From Colius striatus (taxonomy: Eukaryota; Chordata; Aves; Coliiformes; Coliidae), in contig NC_084766.1 of assembly GCF_028858725.1 (NCBI RefSeq), positions 25,837,001 through 25,901,000 of the forward strand: DNA of 64,000 nt, read 5' to 3'. Each line of letters starts with the position of its first letter. The stretch's first letter is position 1. Shown in pieces: positions 36,162 to 47,600 of the stretch. The position numbers were made by a program, and so were the translations under genes. The notes under the pieces are model-generated. The model did no database searches. It was not told the origin of the DNA and was given only the letters and a program-made list of their open reading frames with translations.

Positions 36162-37737
36162 CAGAAAGAAACAGTTCCATGGCTTGAACAGAGCTGTTTT
36201 GTTGTCTTTGCTGCCGCTTTGCCTCGGGAACACACCTCGGTGCGTGGCCGGTAACCAAGTCCTTCCGCTCCCCTGCGATGAGCTTGGAGTTGGGTGCAGC
36301 TGCCAAACTGTGCTGCTGGGGCTGCAAGGCAAGGCTGGGTCCCACTGATGGCAGGGGGCCACATCTGGGTCTCACAAGTTCCTGGCCTGGTGGCCTTGCT
36401 TTGTAAAAGATTTCATGGGCTGTTGGCCAGGGGCACAAGGGCCCCCTGGCTTGAGCACACTCTCATTAGCCCAGGGAACAAACTCTGAGGCTTTGATTTG
36501 CATCACATCCCTGACAGTTTGGTCCCAGGATACCTGCCCTTTCTCCTCCACCCTGCCTGTATGCTCAGGGGTTAAACAGAGCCTCTGTTTGCCTTCACAA
36601 GTGAAGGTAAAGTGATTTACACAATAGCAGGTGTAAGATGTGAGGGTGCCTTCACCTCCCAAGCAAACCCAGCAGAATCCATGGCCCATGCTGGTGTATA
36701 TTTGGAAGTTGCCCACGTTATGACTGACATGTGCCTGTAGAGAAGCACAGGGGAGGGCAGTTCCTGCCTTGTCATGCCACATCATGGTAACCTGCCCCAG
36801 AGCCCCAGGGTGACAGTCACTGGCTTCTTGGCTCGTGCTGCAGGCCAGGAGCAGCACAGCCACTTCCCCAGGCAGTGCCACAGCAATAACCTCAGAGACA
36901 GTGTCCTGGTGAGGCTGCTCACCATGGAGTGATGCAACTGTGCGGAGAGCAGCCCTGTGAAACAAGGGGCACCTTCCAGGGGCAGGGGAGGGGGGCTAAG
37001 ACATGGCTGAGGCAGCACATCCCATCAGCAGCCCCCAGAAAAACAACCCAGAGCAACTCGGGGTGCCCAGGTAGAGCTTGGGGAAGGCAGCACCTGCAGA
37101 GAGAAATCCAGGGCACTGGCACATAAAGCAAGGACCAAACAACCTCCACACAGCTCCCAGCTCAGCTGTCAGTTAGGAAATGCAAACACACAGCATTTCT
37201 CCAGAGCCATAAGGGGAAAAGGCAGATGTGACTGCATAGCAAACGTAATATATTCTGAATCTCAAATACCCTCCAGCACTGCTTGCTTTCTGTCCCTTGG
37301 GGATAAGCAGCCTGACCTGTCCTTCATCCCCAGCACAAGCCTCTGTCAGGATTCCTGCTTGCTCAGTTGGCTGGAGGCCAGCAAGGAGCCTGGGAATTTT
37401 ACTTTGGTGACTCAATGTGGAGGGGCTGCAGTTGTGGAGGGAGGCAAAGGAGCTGGAAGGGAGGACAAGGTGCTCTATCAGAAAACGGCTGCTTTGCAAG
37501 AGCCAGCTCCAGAGATTTCCTGCATTTCTGGAGCTCTGCAGCACTTTTTCTCTCATGGTGATAAGCTCCAGAGGTGGCAGAAGGCCAGCAGGCAGGGAAA
37601 GGACCTGGGCACTTAGGATACACCAGAAAGGACCAGGATGGATTTTAGATGACTTTGTGGTTTTGACAGTCCCTCTGCTGGGCTCTGTCACTGTCCTTAC
37701 AGGATTTAAGGTGCCAAGCTTTAACTACCCTGATAGC

Positions 37738-37743
37738 AATAAA
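37738..37743 (+). promoter_or_regulatory. INA: Candidate distal INA polyadenylation signal (AATAAA)
   Basis: First canonical AATAAA seen after INA on the plus strand, 2.7 kb after the stop codon. Confidence 0.35.
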
Positions 37744-37760
37744 TGATCAACCAGCCCCAC

Positions 37761-40700
37761 AAATGCTCTCAGGACTGAGCAGGAGCCTTTGGAGGTGGGG
37801 ACAGGACCCACAGTGCTTCCCCAAAGTACAGAGCACAGCCACAGGCACTGTGCAAGAGGAGACCTCCCAAGGGGGGCCAGTGCTGCCACCAGCAGCCTCC
37901 CAGCTGCCTGTGTCCAGCAACTGTCTGCAATGCCTGGCAGCCCCACAGGCACAGCCCCTGGGGACGGCTTCCTCTGGGTATTTCCCAGGGCTCAGCCCAT
38001 TTTGGCTGCAGGATCAGAGAAGGGACTGTTTAATACCTGACTGAAACACACCCCATCTGTCCAGCTCCTGCACGCCCCAGGGGCTGCTGCTGTTGGGTGA
38101 GCAGAGCAGCTCATTGAACATGTGGTGATGGGTGGCCCCTTCTTACTTATATTTAGGAGAGAATAATGAAAGCAGAAAGGGACAGGCTCAGCTCAGCACG
38201 TTACCAACACTGACCTCTGGCTATCTCCATCCAGGTCTCCTTTTCTGTCACTTTCTTCTTCAAGGTGACTCCTTTGACCTGACTGCTTACACACACCAGA
38301 AGGTTTCTACAGCAGAGCACTAAGCTGGAACAGGGCAACAAATTCTCCTTTCTGGTTCCATCTTTCTTACTGGGTTAAACAACAAGGCTGCCAGTGGAAA
38401 GGAGTGAGTCACACTGCAGATGCTTAAAAGATTTATACCTCTGCAGAACCTCAACCTCTCAGGCAAAAGGCAGCTGTGGACACAGACTGTACCATCAGTT
38501 CATGGCCCTTCTCCATGATGCTGCATTCATTTCTCCATGATCCTTCATCTTTGCGCTCCAGCCTCCACACAGGGGTGCAAATTCACACCACTGGGCTGGT
38601 CATTTGGTTTTTTCCCTGGATGGAGCTGCAGTTGTGCTTTGGGCTGCCCAGCTCTGCTTGTTTTGTTGTCATGTAGGTGAGAGATAGGACAGTCTGTGCA
38701 GCTGAGGCAGGTCCAGATCCTGCTCCTGCTGCTCCAGTGATGGAAGAAGCCTTGTCCCATCGTGATCCTGGAACCAAGGGTCTTTTCAGCTCCTGATAGA
38801 GTTTCCTGCAACAACTGTCTGTGCTGAGATGAATAGCTCCTTAAAAAACAGAGAGAGTTGGTGCACATAGAGAAGTTTTGCTAATGATGCTTGTCCAGAT
38901 GCTGGAATTCATTAAAGAGCAGGCCGAAGAAAAAGCAGCCAAAGAAAAATTCCCCCAACATTTTTCTTAGGCAAGAATGCAAACATCTCCTTTTCCAGAC
39001 TGAGGAAGGACCCTGCCATTCAGCAAGAAACAAACAATAGGGAATTCAGAGCAAAGTCTCTTCCAGCACCTTTGGCTGGATCCATCTGTGTCTCTCCTTG
39101 CCAGCTCTCAACACAGAGACCTACTCAAGAAGAAGAGTTGCTTCCCCCAGAGAGTGATCCACTGTTGTGATTTAACCCCAGACAGCAACTAAGCACCACA
39201 CAACAGCTCACTCGTGCTCTCCTGGTGGGATCAGGGAGAGAATTAGAAACAAGTGAGAAGTCTTGTGGCTTGAGATAAAGGCAGTTAAATAAGTGAAGCA
39301 AAAACCCTGCACACAAAGCAAAACAAGGAATTAATTCCCCACTTCCCATGGGCTGGCTGGTGTTCAGCCATCCTCAGGAAAGCTTCATCAGGTGTAATGG
39401 TTACTTGGGAAGACAAATGCCATCACTCCAAATATTCCTCCCTTCCTCCAGCTTTATCTGCTGAGCATGATGCCATGTAGCATGGGATATCCCTTGGGTC
39501 AGTTGGGGTCAGCTGGCCTAGCTGGGTCCTCTCTCAGCTTCTCATGTACCCCCTGGACTACTGGCTGGTGAGGTGGGTTGAAAGGCAGAAGAGGCCTTGG
39601 CTCTGTAAACACTGCTCAGCAACAACCAAAACATCTCTGCCTTATCAGCACTGTTTTCAACACAAATCCAAAACAGCCCCATCCTAGCTACTGTGGAGAA
39701 AATTAACTCTGTCCCAGCCAAAAGCAGCCTTCTCTCCCAAAGCCCTAGTGCCAGCAGCTGAGCAGATGCATCTGAATGATGGAACATCTGCATCAGTGGG
39801 GTCTGACACTTTATAGCAGGACAGCATGAGCAATGCCAACTCCTTCATGCACGTCTTCACAGCCAGATGGAAGCTAAGGATCACTCAGCAAAGGCAGCAT
39901 CACATGCACACAGGGCACTGTAAGGGGACGGGGGGGAGTGAATGCCCATCAGATTCCAGCTCAACCAGAAGGCCTGCAGAGCTGGGAGCTGCAGCCATGG
40001 GGCTGGGAGCTGCATTTCCAGCAGTGTGTGCAGGGGTCTTCATCCTAAACCCAGCTACGTCTGAGAGTAACCAGCAAACAGCCACAAACAATTATATCCC
40101 TGCTAAAGCATTACTCTCATCCCAGAGCTGATTGCTCTGCTGGAGCTCAGCTGTGTCCACCATTACACAGAGAAGAGGTAGTGTTCATGCTAAAGACAGA
40201 CATACCTGCTTAGATGGAAGGGAAATCCTCAGAACACTTCAGGGTTCAATTCCAGAGCCCTGGGCACACGTCCACTTGTTGCTTGTAGGTGGGAGCAAAG
40301 CTGTCGGGGTGCTGTGAGCATCAATTCCAAAACAGAGGCACTGGAGGCGGCTCCTATCACAGCAGGGCCAGCTCAGCTCCTTTGCTTTTGAACAGAGGAA
40401 CAGCTGCTGGCTGCCTGCAGCCCAGAGGACACAGCAGACACCAGCTCCTGACTCCCCCATGCCCAGAGCAGCCTCATAGGCACTGACACACAGGTGGCTG
40501 TTCTCCAAGAGGGTTCACATGCACAGACCTGAGAGAACAAACTGTTTGGAGATGTCATTCAGAAAAGACCGAAAACATGCAGCTTGCACTGAGCCTTAGA
40601 GCATCATCAAGTTTAAGCAAATTTTCAACAGAAATGCAAAAAAACCCCAAATCCCAGACACAAGGCACCTCATTTGCAAATTCCCAGTCTTGCAAAGAGG

Positions 40701-43057
40701 TCCAAGAGCTGTATAGACAAGTACACCTGGCAATGCTGGAAGCAAGCTAAAATGTTTCAACAAGCCAAAATATTGAGGCTAGATCCTTAAGGAAGCAAGA
40801 ATTATACCATCATGCTTTAACTGAGTGTCCTCTTTACCCCCTAAACCCTTCCCCAGTCACTTTTATGTTCAACAGCTTAATTTCAGCCACATTTGATAGA
40901 GCTGAACACCTCAAAGACACTGAACTCCTTCAAGTTTCATGCAAGCAGGTGCATAGGTGAAATACTCACTGATTGAAAAGTTGAGTTTCCCTTACTAGAT
41001 ACCAAAAAACCTCACTGAGAAGGCAGAGATTATGAATGCCTCAACACCAAGCCAAGCTGCATCATGAGCACATTTGCATCCAAAAGACAAAGCTGTAAAA
41101 GCAAAAAGATCTCTCAATACATCCCAGAAACTCCTCTGTACATAAACTCGTGATGACTTCCCTGAAAAGAATTTCAACACAGACTAGTATTAGACAATCT
41201 TGAAGTATCTTCCAGTGAAACTCATTGGTTGTTTCACACCTATGGAAATCAGAGTTGTAGGTTCTCCTGGCTCACGTGTGCTGCAGTCTGGTGGCCATGC
41301 AGATCAAGGCTGGGTGCAGCATCAGCATTCAGAACAAAAGTAACAGTTAAATACTGCCATTGCAGTGCCCCTCCATTTAGAGGGCTCAGCTGCACATCTC
41401 ACTAGTGTCTTGACCCTTATTACACTAAATCTGTATTAAACACAAAGAAAACAAGCAGAACATGATCAATGTGACTCAATGCTCAAGACTTCACTGTAGC
41501 TTGATTCTGCACTTATAAGAACTCCTGGCTCTAGGGCTCACCATCTCCTCTTGCTGGGAATTAGCAGATCTGTAAAGCAACTCAGAATTATGCTGCACTA
41601 CAAGCAGTATTTAATTAGGATCTGTGTTACCTGTGACATTGCTAGGTAGGCAACTGGAAAATCACCCCAGAATTATTTATTCAAGTGAAGAAACAACAGT
41701 GTCTGTAAAATACTGTAGTCCAAGCACACCTTTTGTCACTTCCAGAGTACGAGACTGGCTTATCTCCCACAAGGGCAGAGACACCATTCCATAGACAGCC
41801 TGGTGTTACAGCAGCTCTTCTATCACCAGGACCAAAACTGACTGGAGGAAAGCCAAGGTTAAAAGGAGACCAACAGAAATATAACAGCAGCAGGAGAACT
41901 GAAAAGAGATTGGCACATTTTAAAGCAAGCAGACTGATTATGCAGGACACCAGACAGCCCACAGATCAGCCGTGGCAATAGGCAAAAGTAACCTCGCTGC
42001 AGGCTGATATGTCCCAGGGGAGACTGCAGGCCTGGAGAGCAGATAAAGCATCACTGCCCTCAGGCTGTGCTTTAGGGTGAAGCAAAGCAGGGTGTTCTGC
42101 CAGGAAAACTAAGCTAAGAACATATTTCTATAGGCAGGTAAAGGAGAAAGAGAGAGAAGTGGACAAATGGAAAATCACAGGTCACTAAGCATTCATACAA
42201 AAAACCCCATTGGAAACAGACCTTCAGTTCTCATTAAACCACTGAAAGAATGAAGTCTTGTCCTTTTGCATTTTAGCTGGCATGTCATTAACCCTGCAGA
42301 AAATCCCTTTGAAGATCTCCAGAAGCTCTTTTTTTTTTATTTTAAGAAGCAGAAGCTGCCATTGCCATGAGATCCTTGTCATCCTGAGGCTAAGCAAGTC
42401 AGAACATTAATTTAACTGCACCCGCTTCTATAGAGCTGTTCAACTCTGCAAATAAGCCCTTCTGTAGACATGTTCAAGCTGGAAATAGGGGAGAATTTGT
42501 GGTGTAAAGTGTGACTACACTGCCAACTTTTTTAAAGTAGAGAGACATAGATAGAAAAGAAATCCCTGAGTGATAGATAATGAAATAGGAAGCAGTATGT
42601 CTATTAACACGAGCCAGATGTCTCACACAAAGGCAGGACGAACAGAGCAGCACAGGAAGGTCCTGCTCATGGGGGACTTGATTACAACAGCCATAAACAT
42701 GAATGAAAGTAATCTGGAGGTGGCTTTCACAAAAAGATGTATGCATTGAAGTAAAAAAGGTCCTATAACTACACAGGATTATTTCTCTATCGGTGTTGAA
42801 AAAATCATCTTGACATCTTTACTGAGCTATTTCTCACTGAAAACATCCTGAAAAGGAGAGTCCCAGAAATTCTATGTTATTCCAGCTAAAGGTATCACAG
42901 CTCCAGTGGAGATTCTGGCATTAAACTACCCCTCACCATTCAACCTCCTAATTGCAATTTGTCATTCTAATAACACCACAGCACATCCATCAGTTTCAAT
43001 ACCAGCTGCTGTAATTTCAAGGCTGACAGAGGGAGCAAGGCAAAGAAATATGAGCGA
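37761..43057. other. Intergenic region between convergent INA and PCGF6
   Basis: No exon-like frame was recognised. It contains one retroviral solo LTR at 39163-39731. The rest is unique-looking sequence of mixed composition with short open frames on both strands. Confidence 0.65.
39163..39731 (-). mobile_element. Solo LTR of an avian endogenous retrovirus
   Basis: On the plus strand the element begins TGTTGTGATTTAACCCC and runs through AGCAACTAAGCACCACACA, CTTGTGGCTTGAGATAA, GGGATATCCC, AAACACTGCTCAGCAACAA and AACTCTGTCCCAGCC. This is the reverse complement of a solo LTR seen in many copies in bird genomes, so its sense strand is minus. No internal retroviral genes flank it, so it is a solo LTR formed by recombination or loss. 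The right end (5' in element sense) is diverged, its boundary is approximate, and I could not see a clear target-site duplication. Confidence 0.8.
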
Positions 43058-44586
43058 TCAATTGGCTAAAATAAAGTTTATTTTACTGTTACAATATAGA
43101 ATCTCTGTTCAACACAACCCACAAAGAGTTTACAAAATAATCTCATTTTCTGATGCATTTTTAAACACTACTTTTATACAAACTTTAAAGGTAAAATAGG
43201 AATTTGTAGCTAGAAATGGTTTTGTTACATTTTTTAAAAGCATCATGACAATTACGCCAACCAAGACATTTTTTTTCCCTTATGGTGTCATTTTCACAGA
43301 CAAAACTGAATGTTTACCATAAAGACCTGAGGAAGGATTCCTGGAAGCTTTCTTTAGACAACAGATGCCCATCCTGGTAGGCTGACAGTGATCAAGTGCA
43401 TTTGAGTTTATTTAGGCACTCTAAAATGCCTTACAAAGGGATCTCCTCCCCTTTCCTAAAAGGGCCTTAGGTAGAGAAGGGAGCCTGGTGTGTAAAGGTA
43501 GCTTACAAGAATCCTCATGCTGATGACGCAGTATGCAGAAAGACCACAACACAGAGAGCTCTGGTCCTTAATGCTACACAAGGAACCATGGAAATCTTAA
43601 ACAGAACAAGACTTGAAGCACTACAGTCATCACAAAACCTAGTACATTATGTGTTTAAATTACTTAATGTTTTCTGTGAATCTGATAGTAACAGGCAAAT
43701 GTTACATTACTCAACCATGGTCTCCACTACAACACTAAATACTCATTAGAATGAGTGGAAGAGGGTACCACTTTCACAGCTGCTAGATAGATATGTGCTG
43801 AAGTGAAAGCATTTATGTTCCTGCCAGTCAAGTCAGTGGACAAATATAACATGACAGCAGAATCAGGCTGACGGTGATTATTTTACATAGAGCAAGCAGG
43901 TAGAAGGAGAAAGGAGATGCTACTTTTTTTCCCCCCATGCATAGTTTAACCAGCTTACAGCCAGCTCATCTCCATTAAGACTAGAGATGCATGATCCATC
44001 ATTTGGCATAAGACAAACTACCAGCAAATATTATTTCAAGTGCAAATAAAATTGTCTTTCTCCAAGAAAAACAACTAAATTTAATGCTACTTCTCAAAAA
44101 ACAACCCCAACGCTTATGATGTGTCATTTTCTACCTATTTCTATCTTCTGACTGACTCCTCCCCAGAACAAATTATACTGCCCACTGAAGATCATCCCTG
44201 AGAGCACTGTTCTAGCTAGACACTTAGAAAGCAAGCAAGATCTCATTGCTTAGAGGAAAAAAGGCTGTTCATCCCGTGAGGTCTTGCAGGTTTACAAAGT
44301 AAAAAAATGCAGCTACTCTGAGCATTTCAGTTCCCTGAGCTGAGTGAAATTTGAAGACAGTAATTTGTAACACAAAGCATAGCAACATCTACAGCTGTAC
44401 TTACAGAAGCTGTAATTTTTTTTACAGTGGTAAAGTCAGACGTTAGGTTACGAGCACACAGCAGTTAGTGGTGGTTCCTTTCACCTGCTTCCTGTCACAG
44501 GAAATACCACGGCCTTCTTTGGTGAGAAACAGCAGAAGAAGCTCGATCACTTCAGATTCTTTTGCCTTCTGATGTTCTAGCACTCT
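43058..44586 (-). other. PCGF6: PCGF6 3' UTR (inferred)
   Basis: Runs from the stop codon at 44587-44589 to the region just past the AATAAA at 43077-43082. The sequence is AT-rich, without coding signal. Confidence 0.5.
43077..43082 (-). promoter_or_regulatory. PCGF6: PCGF6 polyadenylation signal (AATAAA on minus strand)
   Basis: TTTATT on the plus strand is AATAAA in gene sense, 1.5 kb after the stop codon. Cleavage would fall near 43055-43065. Earlier signals could exist. Confidence 0.5.
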
Positions 44587-44643
44587 TTAAGTAATACTTA
44601 GTGGAGGCAGTACCAGGCCGTAGTGCAGTACAAGTAAACCATC
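44587..44643 (-). CDS. PCGF6: PCGF6 last coding exon
   Basis: After a TTCTCTCCAG acceptor it encodes DGLLVLHYGLVLPPLSIT and TAA. Human PCGF6 ends DGLLVLHYGLVVSPLKIT, so the C-terminus is conserved apart from a few residues. This is the last strand of the RAWUL fold. Confidence 0.95.
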   Translation of the reverse strand, partial: DGLLVLHYGLVLPPLSIT

Positions 44644-47600
44644 CTGGAGAGAACAGAAAGAAACTGCATCATCATACACCTTCACCTTCTCCAAGAGGCA
44701 TTTCTCTCACCAGCGGGAATGACAGTCACTGCAAGGCAGAGCCTAAGCTTCAATCTCACCCACCAGTTCATACCACGTTCCTTCTCTATGCCAAATCCAA
44801 GTTGCAAAACATCAAGGCAAATAATTATATTATCCTCTCCTCTTTGAGATGGAGAGAGGTGTAAAAAAAACCATTCCAAAAGGTAAAATCTGGTACTTTG
44901 CGTTCATTTTAAAATGATAATGGGAGTTCTCATCCCCATACAATACACTCTTGTTTACAACTCCTGCTGCTTTGCACATGATACTAGGGGTCAGAAAAAA
45001 AGTAATTAATAAGTGGTTCTAGAAGGTGTTGCCAAAAGCTGCACTGGAAGAGCCCAGACAGCTGCTACTACCCATTTATTATGTAATGAAAACAAGGGAT
45101 AAAAAAATTAAAAAGCTATTGTTTCTTAAGTGGTGTTGCTCCTCTTCTGAGGCTACCCCACATGATAAAAAAACCTTTCACCTGAGAAACAGGACACTTC
45201 CTGACTCCTGAGTCTTACTTATGTCACTTATCATAGAATCAGAGTCATACAATGGTAGAGGTTGGAAGGGACCTTTAGAGATCATCCAGTCCAGTCCAGG
45301 TGGGTCTTGAAGACCTCCAAGGAAGGAGACTCCACAACCCCTCTGGGCAGCCTGTGCCAGGGCTCCCTCACCTAACAATGAAATATACAGTATTTTTGAA
45401 GACTATATAACGTATATACACTTTTTAAACAATAATTTGTTATCTATGTAAAAATGGTTTTGACAAGTTGGTGTAGCCTCAGCTCAGTTAAGGTCTTTAT
45501 AGAGGTGTAGCCTCAGTTAAAAAAAAAAACCACCTCTCAGCCATTTTGCATTGAAGGAAATGTAAGATTAAGAAATTTACCTCAAATAGACTGAAGAGGA
45601 CAGAATGTGCTTTTCCACCCCTCCAGGACATGCTCTTTTTCTTCCCTTGGGAATTCTTTTCAGACAGTGCCTATCAACACCTCTAAGCTCTGTCTGGAAG
45701 ATCATCTCTCGTTAGAAAAACAGCCTTGTTTTGCCTCAAAGCTCTTTCAGCAGAAAACCACCCTAATTACTGCTCTGTGTAATTATTTTACTCTCTCTTC
45801 TACCATCGCTTTCTTTAGCTTTGTCTAGCAGCTAAATGGTGACACTGGAAACAAAGATACTGTTCTGGGAAAAAAACCCACAAACAACAAGCTGCAGTGT
45901 GTTACTTTCAAGAGAAAAAGGAAGCAGAAGAACTACTGGAGTTTTCAAATGTGATGGTGAAAAACAGCAGATTGGTAACAGAGGAGAACAGATCTGCCTC
46001 AGTAATACTTACACCACTTCAGTCAATGTGCTCATTTAGTAAGATCTGAAACTCTGCTTCTGTCATTTTTAAAGACATTAAGATTCTAAAGTCCATTCTA
46101 AACATTTAATATTCTAAAAAACAGAAATGAAAAAATCTTAAAATCTGAGGTTTTAAGAATAGCAATACCAAGACAGAACAAAGGGCTAGGGTTAGCCCCA
46201 TGGTGCAAGTCCAGATAAAAATACATGAAAAGGGGAAGTATGCTACCTCCTTCTATAAATTCCAATTTCAAAGACCCTTCTCAGGAAGTTCCTGAGTCGT
46301 AAGCTAAAGGAGCTTTTTATCACACAGCTTCTGATGACTTTTCTTCTACAAATCTAGTCTGTTGCTTTTGACTCTACGAGTCAAACCTAAGGGAAATGAG
46401 ATCCAAATGCTTGGCATCCTTGGAACATGTGATGCCAGTCAAGACTGAAGACTCAAAAAAAAAGGGATTAAAATGCAGGTATTGAGAAAAGTGTATCAAA
46501 GTATTCTTTCACAAGAACTGTCAAAACCAACCAGAAGAGATATGTTGGAAAAGGATGAGAGCACATTTAAATGCCTGTAGAAATTACTATGTTCAGACTA
46601 CAGCAAATATACATATTCTGTAACTACACAGCTACAGGTGAGACAAACAGCTTCAGAGCCATCAGCAAATGTGCTCCATGAGTCTCATGCAACTTCACTT
46701 TCATTTAATGCTTACAAGTGAGATCCTAGAGTAAGGTAGATGCCAATCAACCTTAATTACAATGGACAGGAATGAAAAACCCTCTATTTTATTCCTCTGT
46801 TAGCAGTGTTAGCTCACAAAGTTCCCTTCATCTTCTCATCCTGTTATTAACCAGAAATCTGCAATTCCTAAAAGGATACAGGAGGAGACAGGAGCTTTAA
46901 TCACTCAGTGCACAGCATCAAGTGGGATGACTGCTTTGCAATATGAAGACAGGATCCTGACTGTCCCTCATTACGTAGAACAGGCACTATATGAAGTTAC
47001 CTATGGACCTCTTGGCAGTATATCGTTATACCTCCCCAAAGGTAGGCTTACTCCTTGTGCCTGTTAGTTACTTCAATAAAGAAAAGAACACAGTCAAGCT
47101 TTTTTTTTTTTGAAAACTGTGGTTAAAACCAGTTTGTCCTTTATGACAGAGTTTCTCAAAGGAAATAAATGTATTTACAAGGAGAAAATGATACAATGTA
47201 TTCTTTGATCAATGAGTTTTAAAATGGTATATTTGGCAGTAGGACATTTAAAGAAATTACCTATCAAACAGAAGAAATATGCCTGTTAAACCAAAGGCCA
47301 AATCCACTGCAATTCCTTCTGCACAAAGAGATGCTAAACCAGGACTGGCACTGCTTACTCTTTAATAATTCACTTTAAATGTCATATATTTCTGTATTCA
47401 GCTGCATTGTGTAGGTAATGGTCTTAAAAGGAAACCCAAACAGAGAATGAGCTCCCACTGTTTATTACAAATCTAAAATCAGGCTCAGTCATGTCCAAAA
47501 GAAAAGCAAAAAACATCTCCAGGGCTCTTTGCCACACATTAGTGAACCTGACCTAAAAAAATGGAAAGGATCCCACCTGTTACATCCAACTATACACTTT

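Larger units (their letters stand above)
35056..37760 (+). other. INA: INA 3' UTR and flank, end uncertain
   Basis: The first polyadenylation hexamers I found after the stop codon are ATTAAA at 36156-36161 and AATAAA at 37738-37743. The mature 3' end could be near 36180 or near 37760. The stretch has no coding signal. Confidence 0.4.

Noticed and set aside
46927..47080. A short plus-strand frame (about 40 codons, MTALQYEDRILTVPHYVEQA...) followed by AATAAA
   Set aside because: Protein-like in places, but short, without a convincing acceptor or partner exon, and inside a PCGF6 intron. Too weak to list as a gene.
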